Shown piece by piece: positions 1-5,623 of a stretch of 10,096 bases of DNA; position 1 is the first letter of the stretch, and every line of letters starts with the position of its first letter. The DNA comes from an uncultured Clostridium sp. GTDB taxonomy: Bacteria; Bacillota; Clostridia; TANB77; CAG-508. Both the position numbers and the translations under genes were made by a program. The notes under the pieces were generated by a model that was given only the letters and a program-made list of their open reading frames with translations, ran no database searches and had not been told where the DNA came from. The DNA lies in assembly GCA_900557475.1 (NCBI GenBank), contig USTA01000018.1, positions 1 through 10,096 on the forward strand, given 5' to 3'.

Positions 1-783
1 AATTAGATATTTCTGTTGTGTTTGGTCTCCTACATCATAGAAGTTAATCATTCTGTCAATTGTTTCAGCACATGATTTTGTGTGAAGTGTTCCAATTACT
101 AAATGTCCAGATTCTGCTGTTTCTATTGCTGCATCCATTGTTTCTCTATCTCTTATCTCTCCTATTATAAGGATATCACAGTCTTCTCTTAAAGAGTTTT
201 TAGTACCAATACTATATGTTGGAATATCTCCACCAATTCCTACTTCTTTTTGTATTATAATTGATTTCTTGCTCTTATGTCTATACTCTACTGGACTTTC
301 TAGAGTCAATATTTTTTTGTTTTCGTTTTCATTTATATAATTAATTAATGCATTTAATGTAGTTGATTTACCAGAGTTAGTCTTTCCTGTTACTAAAATT
401 AATCCCTGAGGTTGGTGTGTCATTCTTCTTACTATATCTGGTACTCCTAATTCTTCATATGTTGGAAGTTCATTTCTTATTAATCTGGTTGTAATTACAG
501 GAAGCCCATCTGCTGCACAAATATTAACTCTAAGACGTATATCATCAAATACAGCTGATGTATCTAATATTTTATTTTCCTTATAGAATTTATCTTTGTC
601 TACATTTCCTTGTAAAAAATAATCATATATTTCAAAAATTTCATCTTTACCTATTATATCATGCTCTTCTAATTGCGTAAGATCTCTATTTACCCTTATT
701 ATAGGCTTCATTCTCGGTATAAAATGAGCATCTGACGCCTTTAATTCTTTAGCCTTTGATAAAACAGCATTTACATCTACCAT
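1..783 (-). CDS. pilT: Type IV pilus retraction ATPase PilT (partial, C-terminus beyond window edge)
   Basis: This hexameric cytoplasmic AAA-like ATPase powers pilus retraction and twitching. The frame is open for 261 codons from ATG at 783 to the left edge, so the C-terminus is missing. Visible motifs are Walker A GKTNSGKS (residues 133-140), the Asp box ESPVEY (162-167), Walker B with GEIRD (208-212) and the His box TLHT (His234). The Walker A has Lys and Asn where GPTGSGKS is usual, and the Asp box has Ser for Asp. Both Glu residues of the Asp box and the Walker B Glu209 remain, so activity is plausible. The start is supported by AGGAGG (795-800), which overlaps the TAG stop of pilB. The lack of an N-terminal MshEN-type domain and the order after pilB favour PilT over PilB. 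PilU is a less likely alternative. Confidence 0.93.
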   Translation of the reverse strand, partial: MVDVNAVLSKAKELKASDAHFIPRMKPIIRVNRDLTQLEEHDIIGKDEIFEIYDYFLQGNVDKDKFYKENKILDTSAVFDDIRLRVNICAADGLPVITTRLIRNELPTYEELGVPDIVRRMTHQPQGLILVTGKTNSGKSTTLNALINYINENENKKILTLESPVEYRHKSKKSIIIQKEVGIGGDIPTYSIGTKNSLREDCDILIIGEIRDRETMDAAIETAESGHLVIGTLHTKSCAETIDRMINFYDVGDQTQQKYLI

Positions 784-798
784 TACTTTTATTTCCTC

Positions 799-2427
799 CT
801 AATAAAATAATAATTTACTATTTAACTCTTCTAATGTAGTTAGTCCGTTTATTACCTTTTTAATTCCGTCAACAACTAGTGGCCTATATCCTTGTTTATA
901 CGCTTGATTTCTTATTTCTAATGTTGAAGCATCTTTACTTATTAATTCTTTTATTTCATCTGTAACTAATAATGTTTCAAATACTGCTATTCTATCAAAA
1001 AATCCACTATTATTACAATATTCACATCCTACTGAATCATAAGTTACTGGCTTTTCAATCTTAAATTCTACATTATACCTTTCTTCAATCTTTTTTATAA
1101 TTGCTAATTCTTCTTCAGTAAATTGTCTTTCCCTTTTACATTTTGGGCATAACTTTCTTACTAGTCTTTGCGAAATAGAAGTTGCAAGTGTTGATGAAAT
1201 ATCATAATTTGATACTCCCATTTTTCTTAATCTTTCTACAACTTCAATTGCATTTATTGTATGCACTGTTGAAAGCACATAATGTCCTGTTTGACCCGCT
1301 TGCATAGCAATCTCTGCTGTCTCATTATCTCTTATTTCTCCTACCAAAATTATATCTGGATCCTGTCTTAAGATTGTTCTAAGTGATACTGCAAATGTTG
1401 TCTTAGCATCTATTTCTATTTGATTTAATCCAGGTATACGAATTTCTACTGGGTCTTCAATTGTTGTTATATTTATTTCTGGTTTGTCCAAATAATCTAT
1501 AACACTATATAAAGTAGTGGTTTTTCCCTCTCCAGTAGGTGCTGCTATTATTGTAATACTATTTCTTTTATCAAAAGCATTTCTTAATAAATTTTCATCA
1601 TTTGGATATCCTAAATCGAAAATACTTTTAACCGCCATATCCTTTTTTAATAATCTTAACACAAATTTCTCACCGTGTATATTTCTTTGTGAAGAAACAC
1701 GGATATTATAGTCTGGATACATAATTATTCTACCATCTTGTGGCTCTTGTTTTTCTTGATGCATATTTGAAATAGCTTTTAATCTTCCTATTATCTGTGA
1801 TTGCTTTTCTTTATCTATTTCTGCTATTGTAAATAGCTTTCCATCAATTCTATATCTTACCCTAACTGCTTTTTCAAGTGGCTCTATGTGAATATCACTA
1901 GCTCTTTTTGCCATTCCAGTTCTTATTATATTATCTACTATACTTGTACCACTTGCATCTGTATCTATTTTCTCTGTTGATACGGATGTTATGTTTTCTA
2001 AAATCTCATTTATATTTGATTTAAAAGTCATGTATCTGTCCATTACTAAACCTTTGTTTAGCATTAATAATCTAATATTTTCAACATGCCTCTTTTCTGT
2101 TACATCTGAAAAACATACTTTTATAGTACCATTTTCTACTTCAAAAGGAATTGCTCCTGCTTCTCTTGCAGTGTCAATTGAAATATATTTACTAACATCT
2201 ATTTTTATATCTGCATCTGTTAGAAAGAGTGTTTTTTCTCCTAGGATTTCTCCCATTGCTTTTAGTAAAATTATTGGATTTGCTAATTTTAAATCATATA
2301 AGATATCCCCTAGCTTTTCTTTAGTATGAATGCTTTGATATGCCAAGGCTTCTTTTATATCCTCTTGTTTAACAATTCCTCTTCTTACCAATTCTATTCC
2401 TAAAGGTTGTCTTTGATTTGTAGCCAT
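799..2427 (-). CDS. pilB: Type IV pilus extension ATPase PilB
   Basis: This cytoplasmic hexameric ATPase drives pilin polymerisation by turning the PilC platform. At 542 aa it is close to the usual PilB/GspE length. Residues 8-61 resemble the MshEN N-terminal domain with one good and one degenerate 24-residue motif. The ATPase domain follows, with Walker A APTGEGKT (296-303), Asp box EDPVE (324-328), Walker B GEIRD (363-367) and the His box ending at His389. Two CxxC pairs (Cys427/430 and Cys468/471) form the zinc-binding tetracysteine motif that marks extension ATPases. The P-loop has Ala and Glu where GPTGSGKT is usual. The start ATG has AAAGGAG about 8 bases upstream (2433-2440). It lies between a minor pilin gene and pilT. 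ComGA or GspE are alternatives by fold alone, but the PilMNO/PilT context makes PilB the better call. Confidence 0.95.
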   Translation of the reverse strand: MATNQRQPLGIELVRRGIVKQEDIKEALAYQSIHTKEKLGDILYDLKLANPIILLKAMGEILGEKTLFLTDADIKIDVSKYISIDTAREAGAIPFEVENGTIKVCFSDVTEKRHVENIRLLMLNKGLVMDRYMTFKSNINEILENITSVSTEKIDTDASGTSIVDNIIRTGMAKRASDIHIEPLEKAVRVRYRIDGKLFTIAEIDKEKQSQIIGRLKAISNMHQEKQEPQDGRIIMYPDYNIRVSSQRNIHGEKFVLRLLKKDMAVKSIFDLGYPNDENLLRNAFDKRNSITIIAAPTGEGKTTTLYSVIDYLDKPEINITTIEDPVEIRIPGLNQIEIDAKTTFAVSLRTILRQDPDIILVGEIRDNETAEIAMQAGQTGHYVLSTVHTINAIEVVERLRKMGVSNYDISSTLATSISQRLVRKLCPKCKRERQFTEEELAIIKKIEERYNVEFKIEKPVTYDSVGCEYCNNSGFFDRIAVFETLLVTDEIKELISKDASTLEIRNQAYKQGYRPLVVDGIKKVINGLTTLEELNSKLLFY

Positions 2428-2444
2428 TATATTCTCCTTTCAAA

Positions 2445-2885
2445 TTACCAATACTTTAATACATAATTAATTTGTCTTGTGTAAGTTTTTCCGTCATTTG
2501 AACCAATTTTAATATTAACATTTATATATTTTTTATTATTGCTTTGTTGAAGTGTAGCAGTAAAAATATCTATATTTTTTGCTATTTTTTCTTTATTTCT
2601 GTAAATGGATTTCTTAGAATATACATACACATTTCCATTTGAAAAACTAATTTGTAAATTTCCATCTGTATTTGTTTTTACTTCTGCATCAATACTTGAT
2701 TTAGCATCTTCAACAAATCGTGTATTAAATTTTCCAAATTCACTTATTCTTATACTAGAATCATTAACATTTCCTAAATTTCCATAAATATAGTTACTTA
2801 AACTTGCTAGCATTCCTATAACTATTGAAAACACTATAATATATATAATTAAAATAGTTAAAGTAACACCTTTTTCTGATTTCAT
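2445..2885 (-). CDS. Minor pilin-like protein with class III prepilin signal
   Basis: This small protein has a type IV prepilin N-terminus: a basic leader MKSEKG, a predicted cut after Gly, then about 22 hydrophobic residues (VTLTILIIY onward). A soluble beta-rich C-terminal domain ends at residue 146. It is probably a minor pilin or tip/priming subunit, by neighbourhood and architecture. The position normally occupied by Glu5 of the mature protein is Ile. I place the start at ATG 2885 and not at the in-frame GTG at 2894. The Shine-Dalgarno AGGTGG (2891-2896) lies 5 bases before the ATG, whereas the GTG would be inside that site. The stop of the preceding minor pilin gene overlaps the same site. 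No specific pilin family could be recognised. Confidence 0.8.
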   Translation of the reverse strand: MKSEKGVTLTILIIYIIVFSIVIGMLASLSNYIYGNLGNVNDSSIRISEFGKFNTRFVEDAKSSIDAEVKTNTDGNLQISFSNGNVYVYSKKSIYRNKEKIAKNIDIFTATLQQSNNKKYINVNIKIGSNDGKTYTRQINYVLKYW

Positions 2886-2890
2886 AATTA

Positions 2891-2897
2891 CCACCTA
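2891..2897 (-). promoter_or_regulatory. Ribosome binding site fused to upstream stop codon; decides start of second minor pilin
   Basis: On the minus strand the bases read TAGGTGG. TAG (2897-2895) ends the upstream minor pilin gene, and AGGTGG is the Shine-Dalgarno for the ATG at 2885 with a 5-base gap. This argues against the GTG at 2894 as the start and suggests translational coupling. Confidence 0.7.
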
Positions 2898-3296
2898 TTC
2901 TTTAACTTTAATTTTACTTATCTCTATTGTCCTTGTTTCTTTGTCAAATGTATAAAGTAGTGTTATATTTATTCTTTTAACTAAATCTTCTGCTTCTGGA
3001 TGGTCTTTAGTATATTTTTCTATTGTATAAGAAATTTTATACTTGTCCGTAGGAAGCCCCACTTCTCTTGCGATTGCATTAACATCATCTGTATCATCAT
3101 AAGCTTTTAAGTCAATTGCTTCACAAATCTTTGTCAAGTAACTCATTGCATCCTCATGTATTTTAATTAATGATGCTTGTTTATAAATATTTAAATATAA
3201 AGTTAAAATTAAAGATGTAAATAATACAAATATTATTACACCTGTTGTCATGTCTAATGTTGTAGCCCCTTTATTATTCTTAAAATTAATTTTCAT
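2895..3296 (-). CDS. Minor pilin-like protein with class III prepilin signal
   Basis: This 133-residue protein has a prepilin-type N-terminus: a 10-residue basic leader ending in NNKG, then ATTLDMTTGVIIFVLF and a hydrophobic helix to about residue 37. The fifth residue of the predicted mature protein is Asp, a conservative replacement of the usual Glu5. The rest (about 40-133) is a small charged soluble domain. It is probably a minor pilin or pseudopilin of the T4P machine encoded around it. The Shine-Dalgarno AGGTGA (3301-3306) overlaps the TAG stop of pilD, leaving only 8 bases between the two genes. The family is not recognisable beyond the pilin signal, so the precise role (priming, tip or adhesin) is unknown. 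Confidence 0.82.
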   Translation of the reverse strand: MKINFKNNKGATTLDMTTGVIIFVLFTSLILTLYLNIYKQASLIKIHEDAMSYLTKICEAIDLKAYDDTDDVNAIAREVGLPTDKYKISYTIEKYTKDHPEAEDLVKRINITLLYTFDKETRTIEISKIKVKE

Positions 3297-3304
3297 TTAT
3301 TCAC

Positions 3305-4108
3305 CTACCAAAGTAAATATCCAATATATACAAATAAAACTGTTAATGCATTTGATATGCATAAGTAAAAAGCTATTGGCTCATTTTTTATATTTATAAT
3401 GCTTTTTTTATTTTTGCTAAATAACTTGTTAATTATTAGTTTTACAGCAATTATTATAAGTGTAACAATTATTGAAACTATTGTTGCAACTTCATAAGTA
3501 TATAATGAAATTATAATGCAAAGAACAATAATATTCATCCAATATGGATTTTTTCCTTTTTTTTGAATCTCATATGTGTTTATTACAGTTATAATTGCAA
3601 TTACTACTAAATAAATAATAAATCTATTTATGTTAAAACTTTCATCTATAAAGAAATTATATATGCTGTATAATATAGAAATTATTATTCCATATATTAA
3701 TACTCTTTTGTCAACTTTTGAATGTTCTTTATCGATACCTGCAATTAAAAATAAAAATACAATATATAATGCTCCAAATCCAAATTCAATGATGCCATTT
3801 ATATCTAATGTATAAACATTTATTCTTAAAAGCATTGCAAGTATTATAAAAGATATTCCACCTAAAAATTCCATAAGAAAATATCTTATGCTTATTTTTG
3901 ATTTACAATATCTACATTTTCCACCTAGAAAAATGTAACTAAGAATTGGTATTAAATCTAAGAAAGATAATTTATGGTTGCATTTCGGACAATATGACCT
4001 CTCATGTGTTATATCTTGATTTATTGGTATTCTATATGTTGCTAGTGTCAAAAAACTTCCGAATATACATCCCATTGCAAATAATATTAAGTACAATATT
4101 ACATTCAT
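3305..4108 (-). CDS. pilD: Prepilin peptidase (A24 family), PilD-like
   Basis: This polytopic membrane protease/methylase cleaves the leader of prepilins. At 267 aa it has a normal length. The N-terminal signature is clear: GSFLTLATYRIP (17-28), two CxxC zinc pairs (Cys40/43 and Cys65/68), then several membrane helices. The first catalytic aspartate motif is present (AGIDKEH, Asp126). The second motif, normally GxGDxKL, is not visible. The corresponding stretch reads NTYEIQKKGKN, with Glu180 the best positional match. The late EPIAFYL segment (243-249) resembles the IPFGPFL region of the family. The start ATG is preceded by AAAGGGG (about 4113-4119). It lies directly downstream of pilA, separated by a hairpin. 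It may be active with a changed residue, or impaired with another peptidase elsewhere. Confidence 0.88.
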   Translation of the reverse strand: MNVILYLILFAMGCIFGSFLTLATYRIPINQDITHERSYCPKCNHKLSFLDLIPILSYIFLGGKCRYCKSKISIRYFLMEFLGGISFIILAMLLRINVYTLDINGIIEFGFGALYIVFLFLIAGIDKEHSKVDKRVLIYGIIISILYSIYNFFIDESFNINRFIIYLVVIAIITVINTYEIQKKGKNPYWMNIIVLCIIISLYTYEVATIVSIIVTLIIIAVKLIINKLFSKNKKSIINIKNEPIAFYLCISNALTVLFVYIGYLLW

Positions 4109-4129
4109 TTTTGCCCCTTTACTATATAA

Positions 4130-4162
4130 AGGTTACCTAAATACGAATAATTTAGGTAACCT
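4130..4162 (-). terminator. Perfect 13-bp hairpin between pilA and pilD (attenuator or mRNA 3' stabiliser)
   Basis: The arms 4130-4142 and 4150-4162 are perfect inverted repeats (AGGTTACCTAAAT and its complement) with a 7-base loop. On the minus strand the stem is followed by TTTATATAG, a weak U-tract, then the pilD Shine-Dalgarno. It sits just after the pilin gene, where an incomplete terminator or stability element would keep pilin mRNA in excess over the downstream assembly genes. The hairpin is seen directly; the role is inferred. Confidence 0.75.
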
Positions 4163-4208
4163 CCATATTTAGTACTATTTATCTTTTGCTATATAGCACT
4201 TTATTATT

Positions 4209-4439
4209 TTATTGTTTAAAATAATTATTGTAAACGCTGTCAAAATCTTTATCGAATTGATTCATTGTTGTTGCTTCATTTGCTTCAGCATTTCTCCATG
4301 TATCTGCAGCATTTTGTGCTCTATTAAATATACCATTATTTCCAATAGATAAGCTGATAGCTACACCTGCTAAAATTAATAATACGATAATAGTTACAAC
4401 TAAAGCTACTAATGTAATACCTTTTTCTTTCTTAAACAT
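4209..4439 (-). CDS. pilA: Short type IV pilin (probable major pilin PilA)
   Basis: This 76-residue prepilin has a basic leader MFKKEKG, a predicted cut after Gly7, then a long hydrophobic helix starting ITLVALVVTIIVLLILAG. It is probably the main structural subunit, because it has the strongest ribosome binding site in the operon (AAGGAGGG, about 4449-4456), is flanked by inverted repeats and precedes pilD. The mature protein would have only 69 residues, far below the 120-170 of most pilins, so it is essentially one helix with a short tail. Ala replaces Glu5. Aromatics lie at mature positions 31, 41, 55, 59, 63, 66 and 67. The hydrophobic segment matches a style common in clostridial prepilin-like proteins. 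It could be a minor subunit, with the main pilin encoded elsewhere. Confidence 0.85.
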   Translation of the reverse strand: MFKKEKGITLVALVVTIIVLLILAGVAISLSIGNNGIFNRAQNAADTWRNAEANEATTMNQFDKDFDSVYNNYFKQ

Positions 4440-4471
4440 TTTAAACTTCCCTCCTTAGTAAATTTTTGTAT

Positions 4472-4490
4472 ATATTTATAAAATAAATAT
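4472..4490 (-). repeat. AT-only inverted repeat upstream of pilA
   Basis: The arms 4472-4479 and 4483-4490 (ATATTTAT / ATAAATAT) are perfect 8-bp complements with a 3-base loop, in the 60-base gap before pilA. The stem has no G or C, so it is weak. It may mark an mRNA processing or stability site, but it could also arise by chance in such AT-rich DNA. No convincing separate promoter was seen in this gap. Confidence 0.35.
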
Positions 4491-4499
4491 TACCGATAA

Positions 4500-4901
4500 T
4501 TATTTAGTACCAGAATGCACATTTTGTGATTGATAGAAATTGTCTGTTACATTTTTATTTGAAGTGTCTGCGTTTCCGCTTACTCCATTTGTATTTGTAA
4601 CATTTGACTCAGTATATAGTGCAAATGGATCTGGTTTTCCTGGATTATAACTTTGTACCTGTTGGTATTTAGTTAAATCTGAATTTTCAATTTTATAGTC
4701 TTCATCTTCCATTGAGAATGTATTTGTTACATTTGATGATATTTCTGCTTCTACATTTTCTGGTGTTGAATATGCAGTAACTTTTGCTGGTATAATTTTG
4801 TTATTTGGAATATAATTATAAAATATTACTGCCATAACTAATACCAAAGCTATACATACTAATAATATAATGAAGATTTCTTTTAAAATAGATTTCGCCA
4901 T
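4500..4901 (-). CDS. Bitopic membrane protein of the T4P operon, PilP-like motif
   Basis: This 133-residue protein has a short cytoplasmic N-terminus, one membrane helix (about 9-28) and an extracytoplasmic Asn/Thr/Ser-rich, probably disordered tail. The segment YNPGKPDPFALY (85-96) resembles the GxRDPF motif near the start of the PilP domain in Gram-negative alignment complexes. That, with its place right after the pilMN and pilO genes, suggests a PilP-like role, but no beta-domain follows. This call therefore rests on a short motif and gene order. SNVTNT occurs twice (about 56-61 and 99-104). The start ATG is preceded by AGGAG (4907-4911), overlapping the TAG stop of the pilO-like gene, so translation is probably coupled. 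Confidence 0.72.
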   Translation of the reverse strand: MAKSILKEIFIILLVCIALVLVMAVIFYNYIPNNKIIPAKVTAYSTPENVEAEISSNVTNTFSMEDEDYKIENSDLTKYQQVQSYNPGKPDPFALYTESNVTNTNGVSGNADTSNKNVTDNFYQSQNVHSGTK

Positions 4902-4909
4902 AATAACTC

Positions 4910-5605
4910 CTATTCTGTCACATTTGAATTTGTTTCATTTGTATTTTTATTTTCTGTAACACCATTTGTTGTATTGCTAGTTGTTTCTTTTGTAGTATTA
5001 TTTTCTGTTTCCGAAACATTATTTGTTTGTGTTGAAACTGAAGTTTTTTCTTGCTTAATCTTTACATCTTTTACTGTAAAGTTACAAACACTTTGTGACA
5101 TTGTGAAATCATCTATTGTAAATTCTAATGCTGGATCATTTTCCAAAGATGTTATGAAATTAGTAATTGCTAGATAATTTCCTGCTACTGTAAATCTAAT
5201 TGTTCTGTACTCTGCAATTGTTCCTGCTGTAATATCTATGTTTATTGTTACACCTTCTGAAGTAGCATGATTTCCAAGTCTGCTCCACAAATATTCAATC
5301 GTATAATTCTTTGTTTGTGTTGCCTGTTTAATTTGGCTATCTGTACTTACATTAATTAAATTTAAACATTCTTCTTTTGCTTCTGCCAAAGTTGAAATAT
5401 CTTTCTTTAGTTTACTCAAATTTTGTGTGTAACGCTCATTTACTGTTTTTGCTTCTTCTATTTGCTTGTCCAAATCTGCATTCAAGTCTTGCAAAGCAGT
5501 AATTCCATAGACTTCCAATCCGCCAATTTTAATTCCTTTTGTAAAAGATAATCCCGCCAGTACAATTAATAATATTAATAATAATGACATTAATAACTTT
5601 CTCAT
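4910..5605 (-). CDS. pilO: PilO-like inner-membrane alignment protein
   Basis: PilO pairs with PilN to form the membrane alignment complex that links cytoplasmic PilM to the pilus machine. This 231-residue protein shows the expected plan: a membrane helix (about 4-22), a coiled-coil-like region (about 38-85) and an alpha/beta domain (about 100-185) containing a stretch typical of PilO (YRTIRFTVAGNYLAITNFI, from 133). Residues 187-231 form a tail made mostly of Asn, Thr, Ser and Glu, unusual for PilO. It is placed after the PilM-PilN fusion, as expected. The start has AAAAGGAGA just upstream (about 5610-5618). The assignment rests on architecture and order more than on strong motif identity. 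Confidence 0.8.
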   Translation of the reverse strand: MRKLLMSLLLILLIVLAGLSFTKGIKIGGLEVYGITALQDLNADLDKQIEEAKTVNERYTQNLSKLKKDISTLAEAKEECLNLINVSTDSQIKQATQTKNYTIEYLWSRLGNHATSEGVTINIDITAGTIAEYRTIRFTVAGNYLAITNFITSLENDPALEFTIDDFTMSQSVCNFTVKDVKIKQEKTSVSTQTNNVSETENNTTKETTSNTTNGVTENKNTNETNSNVTE

Positions 5606-5623
5606 TGTTTCTCCTTTTCGGGT

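Noticed and set aside
2886..2894. GTG at 2894 as start of the second minor pilin gene
   Set aside because: It falls within the Shine-Dalgarno AGGTGG, while ATG 2885 is 5 bases after that site and gives a typical six-residue leader.
1517..4140. Plus-strand open frames inside pilB, the minor pilin genes and pilD
   Set aside because: They lie opposite well-supported genes, lack ribosome binding sites and show no recognisable protein features.
4440..4499. Separate promoter for pilA
   Set aside because: TATAAA and TATACA-like hexamers occur but no -35 at suitable spacing; in such AT-rich DNA these are expected by chance.
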